From Sediminibacterium sp. FEMGT703S (GTDB lineage Bacteria; Bacteroidota; Bacteroidia; Chitinophagales; Chitinophagaceae): DNA of 64,000 nucleotides. The position numbers were made by a program, and so were the translations under genes. Where the stretch lies: positions 248,001-312,000 of the forward strand of contig PGCO01000001.1 in assembly GCA_002786355.1 (NCBI GenBank), read 5' to 3'. This document shows, in pieces, positions 8,636-17,409 of this stretch (positions are counted from its first letter, which is position 1; each line of letters starts with the position of its first letter). The notes under the pieces were generated by a model. The model saw only the letters and a list, made by a program, of their open reading frames with translations. It was not told the DNA's origin and made no database searches.

Positions 8636-9353
8636 TTAATTTTCTATTTCGCTTAACAATAAATTCCACAAGTTATTTTCAAACCTAGTGTTAAAAATAC
8701 CGAAATGACCGATATCTTTTACATTATAATGATTTGGAATCAAATGAAGTTTTTTTAAACCGGCATTTTGAAATTTTTCAGTAAACCAATCAACTGCTTC
8801 TTTTGGAGCATATTTGTCGCCTTCTATGCTTATTGCAACAATTGCTGAATTTTCTTGAAGGCATATAGCCGAAAGCCTTTGTAAGTAGCGGAAAAAGAAC
8901 ATGCCAATTCAACCACATTTTTATTTTGTCGGAGCCTTTCCAAAATTTCCAGTATCCGCTTTGAGCAGCAATTAAAATAATTTTTTGAACTTGCATTGAT
9001 GATTTTGCCAAACCAACAAGTTGACCGCCAATACTATGCCCAAGAAGTGTTATTGTAGCAGCTGGATAAAAATCTTTCACATAAGCAATAACAGCCTCCA
9101 AGTCATTTTTACCCCAATCGCTTACGTTATTAGTTAATCGCTTTAATGGTAGATTTAAAGATAGCCCAATCCCTGCATAATCAAAAGTAATCACGGTAAC
9201 GCCTTTAGCCGAAACAAATTCGGCAAACTTTTTGTAAAATCCTTGTTTAACGCCAGTTGCAGAAGCAATGATAAGTATGCTATTTTTTTCCGCTTCATAC
9301 ATTTGTGCGGTAATTATATTCCCATTTTTTGTCCTTATGTATAAAGCATTCAT
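8636..9353 (-). pseudogene. Alpha/beta hydrolase broken by an internal deletion and frame change
   Basis: The first frame (9353 down to about 8845) encodes a normal family N-terminus: GVKQGFYKKFAEF, DYAGIGLS, nucleophile elbow Gly-His-Ser-Ile-Gly-Gly, SGYWKFW, and FPLLTKAFGYMPS. It then falls into nonsense. A second frame (to 8636) supplies the family C-terminus: AISIEGDKYAPKEAV with the acidic residue and DIGHFGIF with the histidine. The connecting helical cap segment expected between GYMPS and AISIEGD (roughly 50 residues in relatives) is missing, and the frame changes at about 8840-8860. The triad is therefore split across frames. I read this as a recent deletion; a sequencing error alone would not explain the missing segment. 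Confidence 0.75.
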
Positions 9354-9442
9354 CTTAATTATGGTACAATTTTGAAATGAATAAGATTATTTGCAACTTC
9401 ATTTAAGCTTTCAAATTTTTCATTCTGGCTCAAAATAAAATC

Positions 9443-9982
9443 CTAATTCATTTTAGTTATGAAGTATTCAATAACCCTTAAGACAACAAATAAACAAAAA
9501 GAGATTCCGATTTTAATAGCCCACTTAGATTTAGGTTGAGGAAAAGTAATATGATTCGTTAGTATTACCAATGCAGCTTTTAATTTATCAATATTAATCC
9601 AGAAAATAATAAAAATACAAAGTTGATAAATAATCGCAGCTTTTAACGCACCAAAATTAACTCCATAATAGATATCCTGTAGTATAACATTACTCAAAAT
9701 AGTAGAAACAAAAATTCCTCCAAGCAATCTTGTCTTTTTCAAAAACAGCAAGATTCCTCCAAGAACTTCCAATACACCTAATGTTATTACAAATGGATAA
9801 GAATAGCCATAAAAGGCCCACATCAATTGCATACCAGTTAAATCAGATACTTTACTAGTAATATGTTGGGCATCTTTAAATTGAACTGCCTTACCCACTC
9901 CATAAGCCAACATTGCAAACACCACAATATAGGAAAGTGCATTTTCAATAATATCGACTCTATCCTTTTTATCTAAAAACAT
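9443..9982 (-). CDS. DoxX-like membrane protein
   Basis: The 179-residue protein has about four to five membrane helices. The pattern AMLAYGVGKAVQF, then YPFVITLGVLEVLGGILLFLKKTRLLGGI, matches DoxX/DoxD-like proteins, in which the GVLEVLGGILL helix is typical. Their roles range from thiosulfate oxidation to oxidative-stress defence; none can be assigned. It lies upstream of the broken hydrolase on the same strand, 89 nt away. The lipoprotein gene upstream ends 4 nt before its start. Confidence 0.6.
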   Translation of the reverse strand: MFLDKKDRVDIIENALSYIVVFAMLAYGVGKAVQFKDAQHITSKVSDLTGMQLMWAFYGYSYPFVITLGVLEVLGGILLFLKKTRLLGGIFVSTILSNVILQDIYYGVNFGALKAAIIYQLCIFIIFWINIDKLKAALVILTNHITFPQPKSKWAIKIGISFCLFVVLRVIEYFITKMN

Positions 9983-9986
9983 GAAG

Positions 9987-10772
9987 TTATTTGTAAGTGT
10001 ATATCAATTGAGAGGTTACTGGTTGTAAACCAGGCTCTGTAATTTTCATTGCTGCCTTAGTTGGATATCCAAATGTATTGTAGGTATAAGTAGTTTCAAT
10101 AAGCTCTAATAAATCACCACTTAAATCTCGGTTCTCTTGCTTAATAATGTTATTCGTGTTGGCATATTGCCAAAAAACAACCATTAAATCACCAGCCGAT
10201 GAAAAAGGATTATTCTTATTATCAAATTGAAAATTTACAATACTTTCTTCAACGTATTGATTATTAACAGGATTCAAGGCGAAGAATTTACTCGAACTGA
10301 CATTTTTATTACTATTCAATATAAAATCAAACTTAAACTTCAACGTTCCTATACTAGAATTAGCAGAAAATAATGACATTAAAACAGAAGAAATTTGATA
10401 TGCAGTATAAATATATTCTGATTTAGAAACTAAAGTAGCACCGGCAAATATTTCAGATTTAGATAATCGATTACCATTATAACTAATCTTTATTACTGTA
10501 CCATTTGACCCAATTAATTCATTTACCCTTTTACCAGAAAGATATTTAACATTATAGGTTACATTCTGATCTTGTGAAAATGGATCTGTTGTAAAAAATA
10601 ATTTATTAAGCGTACTATCAGTATTGTAATCGAATCTTGTAATATCATTATCGCTTTTGAATTCACTCAATAACAAAGGTTTGTTACTGGGAATCAATTC
10701 TACACTTGGCTCTTTAGTACAAGCAGTAAGTGAAAATAAAAAAATTATTAATCCTAAAAAATGAGATTTCAT
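9987..10772 (-). CDS. Unrecognised lipoprotein (RHS/DUF4595-like beta repeats)
   Basis: The 261-residue protein carries a type II signal peptide with lipobox Leu-Thr-Ala-Cys at residues 15-18. The body repeats short stretches such as TRFDYNTDSTLNKLFF, VIKISYNGNRLSKSEIF and TTYTYNTFGYPTKAAMKI. These resemble the tyrosine-rich strands of DUF4595 or RHS-like proteins. The function is unknown. It is one of three consecutive lipoprotein genes reading leftwards (12073 to 9987), with 24-35 nt between them, probably a single transcript. Confidence 0.6.
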   Translation of the reverse strand: MKSHFLGLIIFLFSLTACTKEPSVELIPSNKPLLLSEFKSDNDITRFDYNTDSTLNKLFFTTDPFSQDQNVTYNVKYLSGKRVNELIGSNGTVIKISYNGNRLSKSEIFAGATLVSKSEYIYTAYQISSVLMSLFSANSSIGTLKFKFDFILNSNKNVSSSKFFALNPVNNQYVEESIVNFQFDNKNNPFSSAGDLMVVFWQYANTNNIIKQENRDLSGDLLELIETTYTYNTFGYPTKAAMKITEPGLQPVTSQLIYTYK

Positions 10773-10796
10773 TCTATTGTTCTTTTTAAATTATGA

Positions 10797-11633
10797 TTAC
10801 CGATTTCTTAATAAAATGGCAGTTGAAGCTGCAGCAACAATTAATTGATGTGATTTTGCACTTGAATTAGAGAACCCAATTGAAGTAGCATACATATCAA
10901 CCCAACCAATAACTTTTTCCCTCATTATGAATTCATATCCTCCAATGACAGGGAAAAGCATATCAAAACTACCTTTAGAACTAGTAGCCTTTTTAATAAA
11001 CAAAGGTTTAATTTGAATAGTGTCTGTTAGATTAGTAATGACTCCCTCGTCAACAGCCATCCCTTCACTTAATGTAGTAGCGATAATTCCTTTTGGGGTT
11101 TCACGATCATAACCCAACTGCATTAACCAAGGCTTAGCAGAAGTGTCTACCTTAGAATTAAGCATTACTGAAAATTTAGAAACTTGTCTTTCACCTTTTG
11201 AATACTCTAATATATCGCTTATCTTATAATGCTTACTTTTTCCTAAATATAATTGATGACAAACAGCTACAAAAGCTTGGCTAGAATCCTCAATTATAAA
11301 ATTGAACTTATCTGTTGTTTTAGAAACTACATCATTAATACCTATTCCAAAATTTAATAAAAAACTTCTTTTGAAAGATTCTTCAGAAAAAAAACCACCA
11401 GGAGTTTTGTCAAATATGTCAGAACTAACATTCCACCCATCCCGAAAAACCGCTTTAAAATTACGTTCAAAACTGAGTGACCGACTTGCTCCTGGCAGTA
11501 ATTTACCTTTAACACGAGATACTTTAATTAAACCATATTGATCATTCAAACTAACCGGTACATCTACAGACATTTTTACAGAAGTACAGGAAAGTGCAAA
11601 TAAACTAACTACTAAAATGGTCAAAAACCGCAT
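10797..11633 (-). CDS. Unrecognised lipoprotein
   Basis: The 278-residue protein has a lipobox Ala-Leu-Ser-Cys (residues 13-16). The rest shows no family I recognise: a beta-rich pattern, one GKSKHYKISDILEYSKGERQ stretch, and a C-terminal small-residue helix (IVAAASTAILL). It lies in a three-gene lipoprotein group. The closing hydrophobic segment could anchor or insert it. No function is proposed. Confidence 0.55.
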   Translation of the reverse strand: MRFLTILVVSLFALSCTSVKMSVDVPVSLNDQYGLIKVSRVKGKLLPGASRSLSFERNFKAVFRDGWNVSSDIFDKTPGGFFSEESFKRSFLLNFGIGINDVVSKTTDKFNFIIEDSSQAFVAVCHQLYLGKSKHYKISDILEYSKGERQVSKFSVMLNSKVDTSAKPWLMQLGYDRETPKGIIATTLSEGMAVDEGVITNLTDTIQIKPLFIKKATSSKGSFDMLFPVIGGYEFIMREKVIGWVDMYATSIGFSNSSAKSHQLIVAAASTAILLRNR

Positions 11634-11668
11634 GAATTCTATTTATGAATGAGAGAAAATAATATTGA

Positions 11669-12073
11669 TTATTGAAGGTAAAATACTTTGGAAGGAAGTT
11701 TTTCAAATGTTGCAGCACAAGTTCCCTTATCGCAAGAGTTATTAATTGGTTTATTTGAAATCTTCACTTTAAAAATATTATTTACCCGTACTTTTTCATT
11801 ATCATAAATATTATTTAAAATAGAAGCGGGAAGGCATTGTGCTTGATTGATTAAAACTGCACCGGTGTAAACTGAACCTTTAAATTCAAAATTTGCATCT
11901 CCATATTTTTTAAATGATTCATCTTGAATTTCTAAAATAACATTTGAACATAATGCATCAACTACTTTCACTGAAACTTCTATAGGAGTATCGCCATTCG
12001 GAATAGTTTCATTTTTATTACAACTTGAAATGAATGCAGCTAAAACCAAAACTGTGAAATAAATCTTTTTCAT
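11669..12073 (-). CDS. Small unrecognised lipoprotein
   Basis: The 134-residue protein has lipobox Ile-Ser-Ser-Cys (residues 15-18) and four further cysteines (in ALCSN, AQCLP, NSCDKGTC), which could form disulfides. No family is recognised. It is the first of three lipoprotein genes. Its upstream region (12074-12302) carries two motifs that also occur near position 900, so the group may share regulation with the GlxA-type system. Confidence 0.55.
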   Translation of the reverse strand: MKKIYFTVLVLAAFISSCNKNETIPNGDTPIEVSVKVVDALCSNVILEIQDESFKKYGDANFEFKGSVYTGAVLINQAQCLPASILNNIYDNEKVRVNNIFKVKISNKPINNSCDKGTCAATFEKLPSKVFYLQ

Positions 12074-12181
12074 TTAATTTGAATTTTAATTGTGAATAAA
12101 ATATGTAAACAAGCTTGTAATTATTAGATACGATTTAATCAAAAATGTTACCACGTTTATAAAAAAAATATATAATAGTCT

Positions 12182-12201
12182 ATATATGTCGCACAGTTGT
12201 C
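12182..12201. repeat. 20-bp motif with TGTCGCACA core, copy 2
   Basis: The sequence ATATATGTCGCACAGTTGTC matches 930-949 at 18 of 20 positions. It lies about 110 nt upstream of the small lipoprotein start, on the opposite orientation relative to its gene compared with copy 1. Confidence 0.45.
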
Positions 12202-12273
12202 TTTTTGATATCTATTTTGCTCATTTTTGACAGTTTTCTAAATCCAAAATTGGAATCAAAAAAATGAATTATC

Positions 12274-12289
12274 ATCAACCTATGTTAAT
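12274..12289. repeat. 16-bp motif ATCAACCTATGTTAAT, copy 2
   Basis: This copy is identical to 815-830. It lies 14 nt beyond the stop of the phosphodiesterase gene. Together the two copies are direct repeats bracketing about 11.4 kb of accessory genes. Confidence 0.5.
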
Positions 12290-12302
12290 TTTTAGTTTAT
12301 CA

Positions 12303-14207
12303 TTAAAACAAAGGGGCTGCTTCAGCACTTCGTGGCGGTTTAATACCCAATATTGAAGCAACAGTTGGCGCAATTTTCAATGACGAAATGATGCCTAATT
12401 TTTTCTTTGGTATATTTGGACCAATTGCATAGAAAATAGATTGACCAGACCTAATAGACGATAGACTTCCATGAACGGCTCTACCTGTTTCATTCATTGT
12501 TCCATTTACTAAGAATGCTTTTGTATTTTCATTTTCTTTTTCAAATAGTACAGGATCAAAAGTATTTTTGACAAACACACCAACAGCTGGCTGAAATTTA
12601 GCAGAGATGGAATAACCCTCTTTACAACTTACAAATAAATGTCCTGAATAATCTGGGTGGTATAGTCCATACTTTTTTTGTATTTCCTCATTTGCTACAA
12701 TTTCAAAAATAGGTTCTCTAGTTACAGGATCAGTCAACTTATTCAACTGCACAATTAACCAATTAATATATTTAGAAAAAGATGTGACATTAAAAGAATC
12801 TTTATTTATATAAATATGTGCTGAATTGCCACTAGATGTTATAGATAATATGTTTTTTGTGATAAAAGATCCCAATTGCTCAAAATAATTATTCAATAAC
12901 AAAGTAGTATGAATTGGAATCATTCCATGATCACTGAAAATAACAAAATTGGTTTCTTTTGGAGCCGCATTCATAATTTCCAATAAATATGCATCTATGT
13001 CGTTAAAACGCTGTTCTATATAAGATGAATATATTTTGGGACGCATCCCATTATCGGCATTATAATCGAGTTGTCGAGGATTAGAAACTGTGTATCTATG
13101 CTGTATATCGTCTAAAGTTGAAAAGTACCCAAATATTAAATCCCAATTCTCCTCCTTCATCGCTTCCAAAATTAGATTTTTGGAATATTTGGCCAAACGA
13201 TCTAATTGTTCAAACCAGATTGATTCAGGTACCAAACCTTGGGTTTGTTTGATGTTTTCAGGTTCACCAGGCCAAAACCCAATAGTCGATTGAATTTTTT
13301 TTAGAAATGAAGGTGGATTACTAAAAACTTCAACGGGTGTTGTCATTAAAATCCTAAAAACACACTGATTTTTGTTTGAAGAAATAACCCGAAAAGAAAC
13401 ATTGTACTGTTTACCACTATGCTCAAATCCCAAAATTGACCATTCATCTAATCCTAATTGTAATGCAAAGCCATTATTTATGGTTTTATCGTTATCAATA
13501 GAAATTTTAGCGGTTTTTTTGAGCATATTAGCTTCAACAATTGTTGTATCCGATAAATAAAAATGAAGGGAGATTTTGAGTTTACCTGAAATGTCAATAG
13601 AGAAAATACTATCAGTTATACCAATTGGTCTTAAACTTCTATATTGGACATTAAATCGATTTTGGGTAGCATAATTAATTTCTTTAAAATCAACAACCCA
13701 AGAAGGACCTGAAATAATTGGGTACATATGCATCATATCCACTTTTCGATCATCAGATAAATTATCCAATCCTACTCCTCCCATTGATATCACTTTTTTA
13801 CCTTGATTCATAGCTGATTGAAATATTGTCTCTACATTAATTGGTTGTCGGAAAGCATTTAAAACCGTTTGACTGAATGGTTTTAATTTACTTTTAAAAC
13901 TATTGCCAACAATACCTGTGTTACTTGGAGATGCACCAGTAAATATTGAAATATGGGAAGGACCTGTTGATGCTACATTAATTGGCATTACTGTTTTTGC
14001 ATAAGCGCCAAATTTTTTCATCCTTGCAAATGCTCCATCTTTGGGTAAAACCCCATTAGCTAAATATTTGTCAACTAAATAATCCGGAGTTCCATCTATG
14101 GAAATTAATACAACCTTTTTTTTAGAATGCTGCGCATAAATTAACACAGGAAAAAGATTAGAAAGTATAATTATTAATACTACTTTACAAATAAATAGAT
14201 ATTTCAA
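12303..14207 (-). CDS. Exported type I phosphodiesterase / nucleotide pyrophosphatase family protein
   Basis: The protein (634 residues from this start) has a hydrophobic signal segment ending at Leu-Ile-Tyr-Ala-Gln and an alkaline-phosphatase-superfamily domain: VVLISIDGTPDYLVDKYL with the first metal Asp, ASTGPSHISIFTG with the nucleophile region, FSDHGMIPIH with metal Asp and His, and AVHGSLSS with the last His. The family (PF01663) cleaves phosphodiester or pyrophosphate bonds of nucleotides or phospholipid head groups. No ATG precedes the signal peptide. TTG at 14207 gives a compact signal; TTG at 14261, abutting the stop of the AraC gene, is an alternative. An AraC regulator directly upstream probably controls it. 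Confidence 0.8.
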   Translation of the reverse strand: MKYLFICKVVLIIILSNLFPVLIYAQHSKKKVVLISIDGTPDYLVDKYLANGVLPKDGAFARMKKFGAYAKTVMPINVASTGPSHISIFTGASPSNTGIVGNSFKSKLKPFSQTVLNAFRQPINVETIFQSAMNQGKKVISMGGVGLDNLSDDRKVDMMHMYPIISGPSWVVDFKEINYATQNRFNVQYRSLRPIGITDSIFSIDISGKLKISLHFYLSDTTIVEANMLKKTAKISIDNDKTINNGFALQLGLDEWSILGFEHSGKQYNVSFRVISSNKNQCVFRILMTTPVEVFSNPPSFLKKIQSTIGFWPGEPENIKQTQGLVPESIWFEQLDRLAKYSKNLILEAMKEENWDLIFGYFSTLDDIQHRYTVSNPRQLDYNADNGMRPKIYSSYIEQRFNDIDAYLLEIMNAAPKETNFVIFSDHGMIPIHTTLLLNNYFEQLGSFITKNILSITSSGNSAHIYINKDSFNVTSFSKYINWLIVQLNKLTDPVTREPIFEIVANEEIQKKYGLYHPDYSGHLFVSCKEGYSISAKFQPAVGVFVKNTFDPVLFEKENENTKAFLVNGTMNETGRAVHGSLSSIRSGQSIFYAIGPNIPKKKLGIISSLKIAPTVASILGIKPPRSAEAAPLF

Positions 14208-14261
14208 GGTATAATATTTTCTTGCAAAGCTATCGTTGCAAGAAAAAAGACCAACTACCAA

Positions 14262-15137
14262 TTAGATAATTGACCTACCTTTTTGATAAGCACTAATAAA
14301 TTCTGTAGGAGTTAAACCAGTATAATTCTTAAAAAAGCGCGACAAATGATTGGGTTCAGAAAAAGCAAACTTATCGGCAATTTCTTTAATTGAAAATTGA
14401 CTATATAATAACAAAGACTTTATTTCAAATAAAAAATATTCATCGATCATTTCAGATACAGTAACACCAAATTGTAATTTTATATATTTATTTAATGTAA
14501 CTCTACTTACACCAAGCTTTTGAGCATAAAAATTAATATCGCGGTGCAACTGTATATTATTTACCAATAATTGTTTAAATAAATAAGCTAGTTGATTGGT
14601 TTCTGTTTCCTCAGAAATATGATATTGTACAGCGTAAAGTCGATTGAGTTTAATTAAAACAAAATACAATATAGATCTTACCAGATGTTTACTATCAGAT
14701 TTGATACACTTAAATTCACTCTTTAGCTCATTAAACAAACTATGTAATTGTTCTAGCAACTTTTTTTCAATCTGAATAGCCAAAGGATGCCTCTTATTGT
14801 AAAAATATTGTAGCTTGAAAATAAAAAGTTTATCAGAAAAAAAATCAGATAAAAAGCCTTCTTGAAATAATAAAAAATAGCAGTCAATTTCATGCTTATT
14901 AACAAACCATTTCCTTTTTTGATAGGGTGAAATAAACAAAACAGTATTAGCTTGAATTTCAATTCTTTGATTATCTAATTCTAAGTATCCGTTTCCATTT
15001 GAGAAAAATATTATTTCAAAAAAATCTGTGCAATGTAAATCGTTTTTAAAATAATAATTAGGTATATCATTATAAGTTCCAAGATCCATCAAGAATTCAA
15101 CCCCATATTTTTTTCTTGAAAAATTGAAAAGTTGCAT
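14262..15137 (-). CDS. AraC-family transcriptional regulator
   Basis: The 291-residue protein has an N-terminal cupin-like ligand domain (about 20-110, with FFEIIFFSNGNGYLELDNQRIEI) and a C-terminal double helix-turn-helix (about 195-288: NFYAQKLGVSRVTLNKYIKL and SIKEIADKFAFSEPNHLSRFFKNYTGLTPTEF). This is the standard arrangement of Bacteroidota AraC activators. Its stop touches the possible start of the phosphodiesterase gene, so the two are one unit and the regulator likely controls phosphodiesterase expression in response to an unknown ligand. Confidence 0.88.
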   Translation of the reverse strand: MQLFNFSRKKYGVEFLMDLGTYNDIPNYYFKNDLHCTDFFEIIFFSNGNGYLELDNQRIEIQANTVLFISPYQKRKWFVNKHEIDCYFLLFQEGFLSDFFSDKLFIFKLQYFYNKRHPLAIQIEKKLLEQLHSLFNELKSEFKCIKSDSKHLVRSILYFVLIKLNRLYAVQYHISEETETNQLAYLFKQLLVNNIQLHRDINFYAQKLGVSRVTLNKYIKLQFGVTVSEMIDEYFLFEIKSLLLYSQFSIKEIADKFAFSEPNHLSRFFKNYTGLTPTEFISAYQKGRSII

Positions 15138-15164
15138 CTTTAAATCTAATATTTCTAAAAATAA

Positions 15165-15797
15165 TTAATTTATAGTAAATTCAAGTTCATTAATTTGTCC
15201 ACCAGCTAAAGCTTGAATATTTTTTGTTATCTTAGAAATATCCCAATTCCACCATTGCATTTCTAATAATTTTTTGACTGTATCCTCATCAAATCTTTTT
15301 CGAATTTCTTTTGCTGGGTTACCTCCTACAATTGTATAGGGTGCAACATCTTTTGTAACAGTGGCATTGGTAGCAATAATAGCTCCATCTCCAATGGTTA
15401 CCCCACCCATAATGGTGGCATTGTATCCAATCCAAACATCATTTCCAATTACTATATCTCCTTTATTAGGATAAGTTTTTCCTTCCATAGCGTTTTCCCA
15501 ACCATTCCCAAAAATGGCAAATGGATAGGAAGAAATAGATTCACTTAAATGATTGGCGCCATTCATAATAAACTTTACATCAGAAGCAATCATACAGAAC
15601 TTTCCGATAATCAACTTATCTCCAACAAAATCAAAATGGTACTTTACATTTTTTTCAAAATTCTCTACATTCTCAAAATCATCATAATAGGTATAGTCCC
15701 CCACAATAATATTAGGGTTCTTAATGATATTTTTCAAAAAACATAATCGATTATAACCTGGCAATGGAAAGATCTGGTCTTTATTGGGTCCTAGCAT
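15165..15797 (-). CDS. Vat-like streptogramin A O-acetyltransferase (xenobiotic acetyltransferase family)
   Basis: The 210-residue protein closely follows the Vat family in length and landmarks: MLGPNKDQIFPLPGYN at the N-terminus, GDYTYYDD, the catalytic-loop stretch IMNGANH (His83), YPFAIFGNGWENAM, left-handed beta-helix hexapeptides (IVIGNDVWIGYNATIMGGVTIGDGAIIATNATV), and the ending VGGNPAKEIRKRF plus MQWWNWDI. Vat enzymes acetylate group A streptogramins with acetyl-CoA; all signature residues I can check are present. Activity on the drug is not proven and chromosomal homologues occur in environmental Bacteroidota. It is divergent from hipB1, with 56 nt between the starts. Confidence 0.82.
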   Translation of the reverse strand: MLGPNKDQIFPLPGYNRLCFLKNIIKNPNIIVGDYTYYDDFENVENFEKNVKYHFDFVGDKLIIGKFCMIASDVKFIMNGANHLSESISSYPFAIFGNGWENAMEGKTYPNKGDIVIGNDVWIGYNATIMGGVTIGDGAIIATNATVTKDVAPYTIVGGNPAKEIRKRFDEDTVKKLLEMQWWNWDISKITKNIQALAGGQINELEFTIN

Positions 15798-15807
15798 AAA
15801 TTAAATA

Positions 15808-15838
15808 TTGGATATTTCCCACAAATATGCTTATTTTG
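15808..15838 (+). promoter_or_regulatory. Possible hipBA1 promoter (TTG, 20 nt, TTATTTTG)
   Basis: A TTG at 15808-15810 and a near-consensus -7 octamer TTATTTTG at 15831-15838 are separated by 20 nt, upstream of the hipB1 ATG at 15854. The TTGGATAT at the -33 position also occurs inside the operator-like repeat of the second hipBA module. Confidence 0.35.
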
Positions 15839-15853
15839 TAGATAATAACCAAC

Positions 15854-16150
15854 ATGAAGTCAAAAAAAAGCATATTATTTCCCAAGCATCAGCGCATTTT
15901 AGAAGAATTGGGTGAAAATATAAAGCTTGCGAGAAAGAGAAGAAGACTTACGACTGTACAAACTGCAGAACGAGCGGGTATTGATCGCTCAACCTTATAT
16001 GAAATTGAAAAGGGGAATCCAAGCGTTTCAATGGGAGCTTATTTTAATACACTAAGAGTGCTTGGCTTACAGGATGATTTTCTTCAACTGGCTGCTGACG
16101 ATATCTATGGCAGAAAATTGCAAGATTTAAACCTGCTAACAAAAAAATAA
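15854..16150 (+). CDS. hipB: HipB-like XRE-family antitoxin (module 1)
   Basis: The 98-residue protein carries one helix-turn-helix of the Xre/Cro type (ENIKLARKRRRLTTVQTAERAGIDRSTLYEIEKGNPSVSMGAYFNTLRVLGL, about 21-75), the layout of HipB antitoxins that bind HipA and repress their own operon. The gene is followed after 2 nt by hipA. A divergent vat-like gene shares the 56-nt upstream region. Confidence 0.85.
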   Translation: MKSKKSILFPKHQRILEELGENIKLARKRRRLTTVQTAERAGIDRSTLYEIEKGNPSVSMGAYFNTLRVLGLQDDFLQLAADDIYGRKLQDLNLLTKK

Positions 16151-16152
16151 AC

Positions 16153-17397
16153 GTGTCATCAAAAAGGAATATATGGGTTTATGCTCAATGGCAAGGAATG
16201 GCGGAAGCCAAATGTATTGGCATGCTAACTGCTCAACAAGCAAGAGGGAAAACCGCGTTTAGTTTTTTATATGATCCTGAATGGCTTTCACAAAAGGAAC
16301 AATTCTTACTTGATCCAGATATTGAATGGTTCCAAGGACAACAACATCCGATTGGCAAGGAAAATTTTGGTGTGATTCTCGACTCAATGCCAGATACTTG
16401 GGGAAGGACTTTAATGAAAAGACGTGCAGCACAAGAAGCTTTTGAAAATGGCAATACAAAAACAAATCTTTATGAAATTGATTTTCTACTCGGTGTTCAT
16501 GATGAAAGCAGAATGGGAGCACTCAGATTTAAGTTAAGCCAGGATGGCCCTTTTTTGAATAATAGTAAACTATCTATACCGCATTGGGCAAAGATTAAAG
16601 AACTTCAACATGCTGCACATGAAATTGAATTGAATGATGATGAAGATGAAGTTAAACATTGGCTAGACATATTAATTGCCCCAGGTTCTTCTCTTGGAGG
16701 TGCAAGACCAAAAGCGAATATTTTAGATGAAGAAAAGCATCCATGGATTGCAAAGTTTCCTTCAAACACCGACAATACAGACAAAGCTGCTTGGGAATAT
16801 TTAGCGTATCAATTGGCTATAGATGCTGGCATTAATATGTCATTAAGTAAGCTTGAAAAGATAACAGGCAAGTTTCATACATTTTTTACGAAACGATTCG
16901 ACAGAGTAGATGGAGAAAGAATACATTTTGCTTCTGCAATGACTATGACTGGAAACAACGAAGATACTATTCGTGATAAAGCAGGAAGTTATTTAGAAAT
17001 TGCAGAGTTTATTCAATTTCATGGGTCTAATATATCAGCAGATCTTGAACAGTTGTGGCGTAGAATTATATTCAATATTGCTATTTCAAATACAGATGAC
17101 CACTTAAGAAATCATGGATTTATTGTTCACAATAATGGTTGGCATTTATCTCCTGCATATGATATTAACCCTTCTATTTATAAAAATGGGCTTGCATTAA
17201 ATATAGATATGGATAACAACGCTTTGGATTTAGAATTAGCAAAAAGCGTCGGTGCATTTTTTCAATTGAACACACAAAAAATGAACTCAATTATTAAAGA
17301 AGTTCAACTAGCAGTTAGTTCCTGGAAAAAAATAGCAAATCAAATAGGGATTCCAAGAAATGAGCAAGTAAAAATGGCAAAGGCGTTCATTTTTTAA
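16153..17397 (+). CDS. hipA: HipA-like serine/threonine kinase toxin (module 1)
   Basis: The 414-residue protein is of HipA type. Visible landmarks are the N-terminal HipA domain with MPDTWGRTLMKRR, the Gly-rich loop Ser179-Ser-Leu-Gly-Gly-Ala-Arg-Pro-Lys, the KFPS strand, the catalytic loop Asn-Thr-Asp315-Asp-His with the following Asn, and the Ser-Pro-Ala-Tyr-Asp337 metal site. HipA kinases phosphorylate aminoacyl-tRNA synthetases such as GltX and slow growth. The start is GTG at 16153, 2 nt after the hipB stop. Its 3' end faces a second hipA, 12 nt away. Confidence 0.88.
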   Translation: MSSKRNIWVYAQWQGMAEAKCIGMLTAQQARGKTAFSFLYDPEWLSQKEQFLLDPDIEWFQGQQHPIGKENFGVILDSMPDTWGRTLMKRRAAQEAFENGNTKTNLYEIDFLLGVHDESRMGALRFKLSQDGPFLNNSKLSIPHWAKIKELQHAAHEIELNDDEDEVKHWLDILIAPGSSLGGARPKANILDEEKHPWIAKFPSNTDNTDKAAWEYLAYQLAIDAGINMSLSKLEKITGKFHTFFTKRFDRVDGERIHFASAMTMTGNNEDTIRDKAGSYLEIAEFIQFHGSNISADLEQLWRRIIFNIAISNTDDHLRNHGFIVHNNGWHLSPAYDINPSIYKNGLALNIDMDNNALDLELAKSVGAFFQLNTQKMNSIIKEVQLAVSSWKKIANQIGIPRNEQVKMAKAFIF

Positions 17398-17409
17398 TGC
17401 TAAAGCAGA

